Assembly (NCBI GenBank): GCA_934177485.1
Contig: CAKPPF010000001.1
Location: 186,001 to 250,000 of the forward strand
Source: an uncultured Clostridia bacterium
GTDB lineage: Bacteria > Bacillota > Clostridia > TANB77 > CAG-508
DNA length: 64,000 bases
Reading direction: 5' to 3'
Shown here: in pieces, positions 53,970 through 62,817 of the stretch
How the letters are laid out: each line of letters starts with the position of its first letter
How positions within the stretch are numbered: position 1 is the stretch's first letter
The notes under the pieces: model-generated
Told to the model about the DNA's origin: nothing
What the model saw: only the letters and a program-made list of their open reading frames with translations
Database searches by the model: none
Position numbers and translations under genes: made by a program

Positions 53970-54583
53970 AACAAATTCAAAGAAATAGAAAAAGCAGAAG
54001 AACAAAAGAAAATATATTGTTTGAATTCGAAGGAAAAAATAAAACAGAAGAGATATACTTTAGAAATTATCAAAAGAGAGATAATCCATATAATTTAAAA
54101 TTTGCTTATGGGAATGATACAGATCCAGTTAGTATGGTAAAGAGTTTAATAAGTTATATAAAGAAAGAAGATATAAGTGTAGAAAATGATGATAAAATAT
54201 ATTGCGTATTTGATGCAGATATAGATGTTAGCAAACAAAAGAAAATTGATGAGGCAAAAAAACTTGCATTAGAAAACGGAATAGAGGTAATCATCTCTAT
54301 TCCATCTTTTGAATTATGGTATAGATTGCATTATTCTTATACAAGCAAAGTATATGCATCTAATAAAGAATTGTTAGAAGATATTAGAAATTTTATTCCT
54401 AATTATGAAAAAGGTATAAATGTATATGATAACATAAAGGAAAAGACTCAAGAAGCTATATATAATGGTAAAAGGTTAGAAGAAGAACAAATTAAAGCTG
54501 GAAAGGAAATTATTAATGTGAATTGTAATCCATACACAGCAGTTTACAAACCAGTTGAATATATATTGAATAGAAAAAAGTAA
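53954..54583 (+). CDS. RloB/AbiLii-like protein
   Basis: 209 aa, overlapping the ATPase gene in another frame. ILFEFEGKNKTEEIYFRNY (acidic Glu of a Toprim-like core), YCVFDADID (second acidic site) and SIPSFELWYRLHY match RloB/AbiLii. With the upstream ATPase it forms the AbiL abortive-infection type pair; the nuclease activity is inferred from the fold. Confidence 0.82.
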   Translation: MARRIEQIQRNRKSRRTKENILFEFEGKNKTEEIYFRNYQKRDNPYNLKFAYGNDTDPVSMVKSLISYIKKEDISVENDDKIYCVFDADIDVSKQKKIDEAKKLALENGIEVIISIPSFELWYRLHYSYTSKVYASNKELLEDIRNFIPNYEKGINVYDNIKEKTQEAIYNGKRLEEEQIKAGKEIINVNCNPYTAVYKPVEYILNRKK

Positions 54584-54651
54584 ATGATAAAATTTGTTAT
54601 AAAAATAAACATACTCGATAACATTAGTATAATATAGGAGTAAAGTAATAT

Positions 54652-56385
54652 ATGAAACAAATTAGCAAAGAAGAACTAATACAATATTTTATGAGTCAAA
54701 TAGGAAATAACAGTATTCTTAACAATTATCTTTCAACTCAAGAAATAAAAGAAAGATTAAATAAAAATATTTTTGGGATAACATATGTACAAAAAGCAGG
54801 CGCTTCAGGTGGCACATATAGTATTAGTACAAAAAATGTAAATATTTGTATAGAAAAATTCCATTCAGAAGAGGAATTCAAAAAAACTATAGTGCATGAG
54901 CTTTTACATGCATTATCATTTAGCGAAATAGAAGATGAAACTACAAAATCAGCCAAAATAGGGTTTCAAATAAATCAAATGAGAAAAAGTGGAACTTTTA
55001 ATAGAAGTGACAAATGGTTTTATACATCAGATATGATTTGGAGAACGACTGGGAAAGCAATTAACGAAGGAATAACTGAATTATTGACAGAGGAAATATT
55101 GGGAATAACTAAAAAAGATAATGGATACCAGTTTGAAAAAGATGTAACTAGAGAATTATTTCAAATAATGGGTAAGGAAAATATAATAAGCCAATATTTT
55201 TCACAAATAAAAAATAGTCAAGAAGTAGAAGATGGTTTTGAATATCTTTATGGAGACACTATAAATGAGTATTATAATGATGTAAAATGGCGAAAAATGA
55301 TATATGAAGCATTGCAAAATACAATTGATAATTTAGAGCAATTACTTTATCTTAGAAGTAAAGTAGGAGGCATAAAAAGAAATTTAAATGAAGATGAACA
55401 AAAAGAATATGAAAATAGTATGAGAAAACTTTTTGACAATAGAGAATATCTAAAAAAGATTACTTTTTCAACATTATTTATGAGTAATCAAATTGTAAGT
55501 GTTTTTGGTTGCGATGATAAAGCACTGGAAAAACTTAATGATTCAGAAGGTCATATTCTAAAAGTAAAACCTCAAGATTTGGTAGCATTAAAAGAAAAAA
55601 AACTTTTAAAGTTATGTGAATTAGCAGATATTTATGTAGAAAATGAAAAGGATTTTGAATGTTTTATGGAACATCAGCAAGAATTTTCGGAAATAAAAGA
55701 AATAAATGTTTCAAGTGGTTTGCTTTTAAATAAGGGTGTTCCGCCATATAAATATAATATTTGTATGAATAACATAAATGAATTATCAATAGAACAACTG
55801 GAAATTTTAAATAAAAATAGAGGAAATTTGAATAAAATTAATCTACGAGGTAATCCAACTTATCAATTTGGATTAGATGAATTTATCAGAACTAAAAAGG
55901 TTGTTAATGATATAACAAAAGATATAGATATGGAAGAAAAAGAAATTACTAAGTTCTTAAAATTATATGAAAAATTGGGGAAAAATATAAGTTACAAACA
56001 ATCTGCAGGAGTAAAAGACGCAATGTTTAAATTTCAAGCTTGTTGCCATGGTTATAGTAGATTATTAAATTTAGTTTTAAATAATGTAGGAATACAAAGT
56101 ATAAATGTCAGAGGATATAGCTGTATAAACGGTAATGAAGAAGGACATGAATGGAATAAAGTTAAAATAGATGGTAAATGGTACAATTGTGATTTAACAT
56201 GGGATTCACAAAATATGAAGGAAAATAAATGTGTAAATTATTGTTTAAGGTCTGATAATGTTTTTTTAAAAAGACAAGAACATAAACTTGATACAGATAC
56301 TTGTAAACGATATGTGTCAAATTATGATTATAATCAAGAGATTGTACAAAAGTATTTTCAAAAAGAAATGGATATGGAGAGGTAG
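54652..56385 (+). CDS. zincin-like + transglutaminase-like (two protease-like domains) protein
   Basis: 577 aa, 68 bases after the RloB gene. Domain 1 (residues about 40-215) has HELLH (82-86) and NEGITE (138-143, downstream Glu), the zinc metallopeptidase pattern. A helical and weakly LRR-like middle follows (residues 230-440). Domain 3 (about 440-530) has a transglutaminase-like triad: Cys465 in CHGYSRLLN, His499 in GHEWNKV, Asp514 in CDLTWD. Both active sites look intact. No signal peptide, so it probably acts in the cell, maybe as an effector or helper next to AbiL. I know no described protein with this pair. Confidence 0.6.
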   Translation: MKQISKEELIQYFMSQIGNNSILNNYLSTQEIKERLNKNIFGITYVQKAGASGGTYSISTKNVNICIEKFHSEEEFKKTIVHELLHALSFSEIEDETTKSAKIGFQINQMRKSGTFNRSDKWFYTSDMIWRTTGKAINEGITELLTEEILGITKKDNGYQFEKDVTRELFQIMGKENIISQYFSQIKNSQEVEDGFEYLYGDTINEYYNDVKWRKMIYEALQNTIDNLEQLLYLRSKVGGIKRNLNEDEQKEYENSMRKLFDNREYLKKITFSTLFMSNQIVSVFGCDDKALEKLNDSEGHILKVKPQDLVALKEKKLLKLCELADIYVENEKDFECFMEHQQEFSEIKEINVSSGLLLNKGVPPYKYNICMNNINELSIEQLEILNKNRGNLNKINLRGNPTYQFGLDEFIRTKKVVNDITKDIDMEEKEITKFLKLYEKLGKNISYKQSAGVKDAMFKFQACCHGYSRLLNLVLNNVGIQSINVRGYSCINGNEEGHEWNKVKIDGKWYNCDLTWDSQNMKENKCVNYCLRSDNVFLKRQEHKLDTDTCKRYVSNYDYNQEIVQKYFQKEMDMER

Positions 56386-56712
56386 CTTGAAAATAATTTG
56401 AAAAATAAATTTAAGCTGTAAAAGATTTGAGAAATATTTCTAAAATCTAAATGAGCATGCATAAAAAAATACAAACTAGGAATTAGGTTTTACTAATTTC
56501 TAGTTATTTTTTTATTTTTTCAAAAAATGTCACATTTTTCATTTAACCATGACATTTACCTAGTGGAGGAATAGAAAGTTTGAAAAATTTTTATAGAAAA
56601 TTTCCGCTTTTTTTAATGTTAATGCCATTTACCTAGTAGAGGGAAAATTTTAGGTATAAATTTTCTTTAAGAATAATAAATTTAAACATAATCCTCTAAA
56701 AGGAGAATGAAT
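56386..56712 (+). other. non-coding stretch with terminator and direct repeats
   Basis: A hairpin at 56474-56505 (AACTAGG-AATTAG with CTAATTTCTAGTT) followed by T8 ends the previous gene. Two direct repeats CATTTACCTAGTRGAGG lie at 56553-56569 and 56626-56642, 73 bases apart. They may be sites for the recombinase or a regulator. Confidence 0.6.
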
Positions 56713-56874
56713 TTGAAAAGTCAAGAGAAGATAATTAAGTATTTAAAAGATGTGGAAAATCCATATATATTGAGCTTCGAAGGAATGGTTGTAGAGTTTG
56801 AGTATGCAAACGAGAAGAAAACTTTCAATGAATGTATGGTAAATATTTTAAAGAAAAAGGAAACAATGAGCTGA
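56713..56874 (+). CDS. small element protein upstream of the recombinase
   Basis: 53 aa from TTG 56713 (AGGAG 8 bases upstream), MKSQEKIIKYLKDVENPYIL and FEGMVVEFEYANEKKTFNEC. Resembles small proteins found next to TnpX-type recombinases in clostridial elements. A second frame continues from about 56857 to 56933 (NELTIMAGHVTMKQMKNFVL), so one missing base could have cut a longer 73 aa protein. Role unknown. Confidence 0.55.
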   Translation: MKSQEKIIKYLKDVENPYILSFEGMVVEFEYANEKKTFNECMVNILKKKETMS

Positions 56875-57050
56875 CAATTATGGCAGGTCACGTTACAATG
56901 AAACAAATGAAAAACTTCGTATTACGTTGTTAATCTTCGAATAAAAATGTCTTCATCGTACAAAAGTACGATTGCGGATTTTTGTCTCGATTGCCTAGTA
57001 CTACTTGTTTTTGATTTGTTTTAAATTTTAAAGAAGGGGGGTAACCATTA

Positions 57051-58748
57051 ATGGCAAGGAAGTCAAAATATTCTTCTAATGAAACCACCGTAAATAAAAA
57101 AATATGGTCTGTTGCTTTATACATAAGACTCTCACAAGAAGATGAAGATAATGGAACAGAGAAACAAGAAAGTAATAGTGTAACTAGTCAAAAAACATTA
57201 TTGAATGAATTTATAGAAGAACAGAATGATTTAATAATTTATGATACTTATATAGATGACGGATTTACAGGAACTGATTTTAATAGACCATCATTTCAAA
57301 GATTATTGGAAGATATGAGAAATGGAAATATCAATTGCGTAATTGTAAAAGACTTATCAAGACTTGGAAGAAATTATATAGAAGTAGGAAATTATATAGA
57401 GCAAGTTTTTCCGCTATTTAATATTAGATTTATTGCCATTAACGATTCAGTAGATAGTTTTAAAAATCCAGCAAGTACGAATACAATTTTAGTGCCATTT
57501 AAAAACTTAATAAATGATGAATATGCAAGAGATACATCAGTTAAAATAAGAACATCATTGAATGGAAAAAAGAAAAAGGGAGAATTTATTGGGGCATTTC
57601 CAGCTTATGGATATATAAAAGATCCTAAAAATAAAAATAAATTAATTATAGATGAAGCGGCTGCAGAAATAGTAAGAAAAATATATAATTGGCATGTGAA
57701 AGAAGGATTAGGAAAAGTATCAATATGTCATAAATTAAATGATATGGGAATTATAAATCCTACAGGACATAAGAGGCTGGAGTTAGGACAGAATTATAAT
57801 AATTATGCTAGTAAAGATAATGAATATACATGGACACCTTCTACAATACGAAATATTTTAAGTAATGAAGTGTATATAGGGCATACAGTTCAAGGAAAAA
57901 GGAGAGTAAAAAGTTATAAGGTACATAAAGTCGAGTTAGTTCCAAAAGAAGAATGGGTAAAGGTAGAAAATACACATGAACCAATAATAGATAAGGAAAC
58001 CTTTAAAAAAGCACAAGATATAAATAAAAAAGATATGAAAGTATCTCAAAAAACGGGGGAATTATCTATATGGGCAGGACTTCTAAAATGTAAAGACTGT
58101 GGCAGAGCAATGAATAAAAAGAGTAGTACAAATAAGAGTGGCAATAAATATGAGTATTATATTTGTAGTACATATAGAAAAAAGTCAAATAACTTATGTA
58201 GCAAACATACTATAAAAGCTGATAAACTAGAAAAAGCAGTTTTACAAGCTATAAATTTGCATATAGATTTATTGATAGATACTGAAAAAATTATAAAACA
58301 AATAAATGATAGTTGTTACCCAAATACTAAAAATGAAAACATAGAAAATATGATAATTTTAAAACAAAAAGATATATCTAAAATATCTAATTTCAAGAGA
58401 ACTTTATATGAAGATTGGAAAAATGGAGATATAACAAGAGATGAGTATTTGGAATATAAAGCAAAATATGAAAATGACATTGAAAATTTAAAAAGAAATA
58501 TAGAAAGACTGGAAAATGAAAAGAAAAAATATGAAAATCAAAAAATAAGTTCAAATGAATGGATACAAAAATTCAAAGAGCAAAAAGGTATAACAAAATT
58601 ATCAAGAGATATAGTAATGGAACTAATAGAATGCATTTATGTACATGAAAATGGAAATATAACAATAAAATTTAAGTTCGAAGATGAATTTAAAAGATGT
58701 TTAGAATACATAGAAAATAATAAAAATTTGTTAGTAAAAGCAGTATAA
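57051..58748 (+). CDS. large serine recombinase of element 2 (TnpX/TndX-like)
   Basis: 565 aa. Resolvase domain with catalytic Ser28 in YIRLSQEDED, IVKDLSRLGRNYIEVG and NDEYARDTS. Recombinase domain (GAFPAYGYIKDPKNKN), zinc ribbon (LKCKDCGRAMNKKSS ... C ... C) and a coiled coil near 450-500. Ribosome site AAGGGGGG. It ends 3 bases before its own attachment arm, the usual layout for transposon-type large serine recombinases. Confidence 0.93.
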   Translation: MARKSKYSSNETTVNKKIWSVALYIRLSQEDEDNGTEKQESNSVTSQKTLLNEFIEEQNDLIIYDTYIDDGFTGTDFNRPSFQRLLEDMRNGNINCVIVKDLSRLGRNYIEVGNYIEQVFPLFNIRFIAINDSVDSFKNPASTNTILVPFKNLINDEYARDTSVKIRTSLNGKKKKGEFIGAFPAYGYIKDPKNKNKLIIDEAAAEIVRKIYNWHVKEGLGKVSICHKLNDMGIINPTGHKRLELGQNYNNYASKDNEYTWTPSTIRNILSNEVYIGHTVQGKRRVKSYKVHKVELVPKEEWVKVENTHEPIIDKETFKKAQDINKKDMKVSQKTGELSIWAGLLKCKDCGRAMNKKSSTNKSGNKYEYYICSTYRKKSNNLCSKHTIKADKLEKAVLQAINLHIDLLIDTEKIIKQINDSCYPNTKNENIENMIILKQKDISKISNFKRTLYEDWKNGDITRDEYLEYKAKYENDIENLKRNIERLENEKKKYENQKISSNEWIQKFKEQKGITKLSRDIVMELIECIYVHENGNITIKFKFEDEFKRCLEYIENNKNLLVKAV

Positions 58749-58751
58749 ATT

Positions 58752-58780
58752 TGTGTTGTTAAAATAACTCAAGGAGGTGC
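58752..58780 (+). other. attR of element 2
   Basis: Arm TGTGTTGTTAAAATAACTCA (58752-58771), then AGGAGGTGC to 58780 where host sequence resumes with TGTTGCGGCACC. Confidence 0.8.
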
Positions 58781-59069
58781 TGTTGCGGCACCAGTGGCTG
58801 GGCAAATTTTAGGAGAGGTTTTACCATACCTAGAATTAAAAGAAGATAATGAAGAAACTAAAATTAATAATGAAAGCATTAAGGTTCCAGATATTAAATA
58901 TAAAACACTAAAAGAAGCAGAAAAAATATTAAAAGAAAACAATTTAAAAATACAGTATGATGGAGAAATAACAAACAAAGAAAAAGAAAGTGTTATAATT
59001 AAAGAACAAACTCCAAGTGCTGGAATTAATATAACAAGTGGAAGTACAATAATAGTAAAAATTGAATAA
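58781..59069 (+). pseudogene. spoVD: 3' part of spoVD (end of transpeptidase and PASTA domain)
   Basis: Frame continues from 50902: GGHQGGAVAAPVAGQILGE, the last transpeptidase helix. A single PASTA domain follows (VPDIKYKTLKEAEKILKEN ... TPSAGINITSGSTIIVKI). The frame at 58794 lacks a ribosome site and is not a separate gene. One PASTA domain is the SpoVD pattern; FtsI/PbpB usually have two. Confidence 0.85.
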
Positions 59070-59132
59070 ATACTGTACAAACAGAAGAAAAAATTATATA
59101 ATAATGACAAATAAAGAAAGGAAGATTCTAAT

Positions 59133-60644
59133 ATGAATTTAAAAAGTATTTTAGTAGGTATTGATGGACTAAAAGCAATGGGAAATCTAGATTTAGAAAT
59201 CTCTAGTGTAGAATGTGATTACAGAACTGTAAAAGATGGAAGTTTATTTGTGGCAATTAAAGGATACGAACATGATGGACACACTTTTATACAAAAGGCT
59301 ATAGAGAATGGCGCTAAAGCTATAATTTTTGAAGAAGGAACAAACTATAAAGAATTTGTAAAAGATAAAAGTATTACATATATTATGGCACCTGATACAA
59401 GACTTGCTTTATCATTATGCTCATGTAATTTCTTTGATAATCCATCTAAAAAAATGAAAGTGATAGGAATAACAGGAACAAAGGGCAAAACTACTACAAG
59501 TTTTATGATAAAAGATATACTTGAAGCAGAAGGAAAAAAGGTAGGCTTAATAGGCACAATTGCTATATATATAGGAGATAATAAAGTTAAAAATTCAGAT
59601 AGAACTACTCCAGAGAGTAATAAATTACAAGAGATTTTAGACAGAATGTATAAACTGGGAATAGAAATAGTAGTTATGGAAGTCTCTTCTCAAAGTTTAA
59701 AGCTAAATAGAGTTGCTGGAATTGAGTTTTATGCTGGCATTTTTACAAATTTATCTGAAGATCACATTAGTAAAACTGAACATGCAGATATGAATGATTA
59801 CTATGAAAGTAAAATGAAACTTTTTGATTCATGCAAATATGCTTTTATTAATGCAGATAATATATATACGTCAAAGGCTGCTAAAGTAATAAAAGATAAG
59901 TGCATAACAGAAACTTATGGAATAGATAATTACTGCAATTTTTTAGCTAAAGATATAACTGTAACTAATACATATGCAGATTTTAAATTGAAGCTAGATA
60001 ATAAAAATGAAAGAATAAAGGTTTCTATTCCTGGAAGATTTAGTGTATATAATGCTTTATCAGCAATTGAAGTGTGTAAATTGTTTGGAGCAAAAACTGA
60101 AAATATTAAGTCAGTTCTTGAAAAAATTAAAGTACCTGGAAGAAGCGAGCTTGTTGAGAATAAAAAAGATTTAAAAATAATGATTGATTATGCACATACA
60201 CCAGATAGTTTAGAAAATATATTAAAATCAGTAAAGCAATATACGATGGAAAGAATAATTTGTGTATTTGGATGTGGTGGAGATAGAGATAAAACTAAAA
60301 GAAGTGTAATGGGAGAAATTGCTGGAAGGTTAGCAGATTACACAATTATAACTTCAGATAATCCAAGAACAGAAAATCCTGAGGATATAATAAATGAGAT
60401 TGAAAAAGGAATAAAGAAAACAAAAGGCAAGTATGAAATTATTGTGGATAGAAAAGAAGCAATAAAAAAAGCAATAAGTATGGAAAATAAGACAGATATG
60501 GTAATAGTTGCTGGAAAAGGGCATGAAATGTATCAAGAGATTAATAAAGAGCAAATACCTTTTGATGAAAGAAAAATAATAAATGAAATTGTAAACAATT
60601 TACAAGAAAAAAACAATAAAAAAAGCAAGAAAAAGAAAAAATAA
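59133..60644 (+). CDS. murE: UDP-N-acetylmuramoyl-tripeptide synthetase, meso-DAP type
   Basis: Adds the third residue to the peptidoglycan stem peptide. 503 aa with GITGTKGKTTTSFM (ATP), FTNLSEDHI, DYAHTPDSLENIL and SDNPRTENP, whose DNPR motif is linked to meso-diaminopimelate. 63 bases after spoVD. No murF is adjacent, unlike many clostridia. The Lys-rich C-terminus (KKSKKKKK) is unusual. Confidence 0.95.
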   Translation: MNLKSILVGIDGLKAMGNLDLEISSVECDYRTVKDGSLFVAIKGYEHDGHTFIQKAIENGAKAIIFEEGTNYKEFVKDKSITYIMAPDTRLALSLCSCNFFDNPSKKMKVIGITGTKGKTTTSFMIKDILEAEGKKVGLIGTIAIYIGDNKVKNSDRTTPESNKLQEILDRMYKLGIEIVVMEVSSQSLKLNRVAGIEFYAGIFTNLSEDHISKTEHADMNDYYESKMKLFDSCKYAFINADNIYTSKAAKVIKDKCITETYGIDNYCNFLAKDITVTNTYADFKLKLDNKNERIKVSIPGRFSVYNALSAIEVCKLFGAKTENIKSVLEKIKVPGRSELVENKKDLKIMIDYAHTPDSLENILKSVKQYTMERIICVFGCGGDRDKTKRSVMGEIAGRLADYTIITSDNPRTENPEDIINEIEKGIKKTKGKYEIIVDRKEAIKKAISMENKTDMVIVAGKGHEMYQEINKEQIPFDERKIINEIVNNLQEKNNKKSKKKKK

Positions 60645-60670
60645 TTTTAATTTAACATAGGAGAAAAAAA

Positions 60671-61642
60671 ATGAACTATCAAATTATACTATTATTGTTA
60701 TCATTTGCAGTATCAACTACTGCAGCACTTATAATATTACCAATATTAAAAAAATTAAAAGTTGGTCAAATAGAAAGAACAGATGGACCACAAAGTCATT
60801 TGACTAAACAGGGTACACCAACTATGGGTGGAATTGTAATGATTATTACAGTTCTAATAATGAGTATTTTTTTAAGTATACTATATTATCAAAATGAGCT
60901 ACAAACTGTATATAAATTTATTCCATTGGCACTAGTTTCTATTGGCTTTGGAATAGTTGGATTTGTTGATGACTTTAAAAAACTAGTATTAAAAAATACA
61001 GAAGGATTAAAGCCTAAATACAAAATGCTTGGATTATTAATTATATCAATTATATTTGTTATATATTTAATAAAATGTATAGGAACAGATACATTCATAC
61101 CAGTAATTAAAGAATATATAAATATTCCAATGCTAATTTATGTTCCTTTTGCTATTTTTGTAATGTTAGGAACAACTAATGCGATAAATTTAACAGATGG
61201 AATAGATGGTTTAGCAACAAGTGTAACTACTATTATAATTGCTTGTTTAACTATAATAGGACTTATGAACAATTCTAAAGAAATTGTAATTATAGGAAGC
61301 ATAGCATGTGGAGCAAATTTAGGATTTTTATTGTTTAATATGCATCCTGCAAAGATGTTTATGGGTGATACAGGTTCACTTTTTCTAGGAGGAGTTGTTG
61401 TTAGTATGGCTTTGTACTTAAAAATGCCATTGCTTCTAGTAGTAATTGCATTAATTCCTGTTTTAGAAACAATATCTGTTATAATGCAAGTTGCATATTT
61501 TAAAAAGACTGGAAAAAGGATATTTAAAATGGCTCCTTTGCATCATCATTTTGAATTATCAGGATGGAATGAAAATAAAGTTGTTATTATTTTTAGCCTT
61601 ACAACACTTTTGCTATGCGTAATTGGTTTAGCTATAATATAA
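60671..61642 (+). CDS. mraY: phospho-N-acetylmuramoyl-pentapeptide transferase
   Basis: Membrane enzyme making lipid I. 323 aa, about ten membrane segments, with the catalytic GFVDDFKK, NLTDGIDGLA, HPAKMFMGDTGSLFLGG and MAPLHHHFEL motifs. Read after murE (26 bases), with ftsW next. Confidence 0.95.
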   Translation: MNYQIILLLLSFAVSTTAALIILPILKKLKVGQIERTDGPQSHLTKQGTPTMGGIVMIITVLIMSIFLSILYYQNELQTVYKFIPLALVSIGFGIVGFVDDFKKLVLKNTEGLKPKYKMLGLLIISIIFVIYLIKCIGTDTFIPVIKEYINIPMLIYVPFAIFVMLGTTNAINLTDGIDGLATSVTTIIIACLTIIGLMNNSKEIVIIGSIACGANLGFLLFNMHPAKMFMGDTGSLFLGGVVVSMALYLKMPLLLVVIALIPVLETISVIMQVAYFKKTGKRIFKMAPLHHHFELSGWNENKVVIIFSLTTLLLCVIGLAII

Positions 61643-61654
61643 GGAGAGAGTATA

Positions 61655-62805
61655 GTGGTACGAAAAACTAATAAAAAAATTTCGAAACAGCCAATAGATT
61701 TTGTTTTATTAATAATTGTTCTTATAATGCTTGCTTTGGGTTTGGTAATGGTTATGTCTGCAAGTTCTCCAACGTCCATTGCGGAGACAGGAAAAAGTTA
61801 TGCTTATGTAAAAACACAAGCTATAAGTGCATTATTAGGATTAACAGCTATGTACATAGTTTCCAAAATTGATTATAGAAAATATAAAAAGTATTATAAA
61901 TTAATATATATTGCTGTTTTTTTTCTAAACTTATCTGTTGCTTTTATAGGAAAGAGTGTTGGACGGAGCAAAAAGATGGATTGGAATAGGAAACAAGTTC
62001 TCATTTCAACCATCAGAAGTTGCAAAAATTGGTTTAATTATTTTTTACGCAGCATTATTAACTAAAAATAAAGAAAGATTAGGTGAAATGGGAAGAGGAT
62101 TCTTCTATCCATTTATATTTTTGATTCCTATTGTAGCTGTATTATATCTTGTACAAAATCATTTAAGTGCGACATTACTGATAGTAATGATTATTTCTAT
62201 AATGATGCTTATGGCGGGTACAAAATTAAGATACTTTTTAACTTGGGGACCTATTGGAGCAGGAATTGCTGGTGCACGGAATGCTTATATTGAATAAGGC
62301 AACTAAAAAAAGTAGTTTTAGAATAGAGAGAATAATAACATTCTTAGATCCATTTAAGGATACACAAAATGGTGGATGGCAAGTTATACAGAGTTTATAT
62401 GCAATAGGTTCAGGAGGACTTTTTGGCGTAGGACTTGGAAATAGTACTCAAAAATATTTATATCTTCCAGAAGCACATAATGATTTTATATTTTCAATTA
62501 TTGCTGAAGAATTAGGCTTTATAGGATGCACTATAGTTATTATACTATTTGCGTTATTTATATGGAGAGGAATATTAATATCAATAAAGGCTCCAGATAT
62601 GTTTGGAAGTTTAATTGCAGTTGGAATAACAGTTATGGTCGGATTACAAGCAATAATAAATATAGCAGTTGTTACTTCATCAATGCCAAATACAGGAATG
62701 CCATTACCGTTCTTTAGTTATGGTGGAACATCATTATTGATTTTATTAAGCTCTATCGGAGTATTGTTAAATATATCAAGAGCTGCAAAAATTTCGAGTA
62801 AATAG
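61655..62805 (+). pseudogene. ftsW: FtsW/SpoVE-type SEDS protein, two single-base frameshifts
   Basis: Three overlapping frames add up to one SEDS glycosyltransferase or flippase. Frame 1 (61655-62065) starts with GTG behind GGAGAGAG. A +1 base near 61959-61961 (GTTGGAC instead of GTGGAC) is needed to read GKSVDGAKRWIGIGNKFSFQPSEVAKI. A second +1 near 62277 (GCACGG) is needed to reach MLILNKATKKSS. With both bases removed it would be 382 aa. MPLPFFSYGGTSLL near the end is the signature. Because an SEDS protein is essential, either this is SpoVE (dispensable) or the sequence has errors. Confidence 0.8.
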
Positions 62806-62817
62806 AGAGGAAAAAAT

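Larger units (their letters stand above)
50892..58780 (+). mobile_element. large-serine-recombinase integrative element 2 (7878 bp)
   Basis: Bounded by direct repeats CAAGGAGGTGC (50892-50902 and 58770-58780). The rebuilt attP has 20-base arms with 17 of 20 inverted matches around a 10-base centre whose middle dinucleotide is GG. Cargo: a wHTH protein, small element genes, an AbiL-type pair, the dual-protease-like protein and the recombinase, which ends 3 bases before the attP arm. Confidence 0.87.

Noticed and set aside
58794..59069. Separate PASTA-domain gene
   Set aside because: It is the 3' end of spoVD; the frame joins 50902 exactly and no ribosome site precedes it.
62254..62805. Independent 183 aa SEDS-like gene
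   Set aside because: It is the C-terminal third of ftsW/spoVE, out of frame because of a single base.
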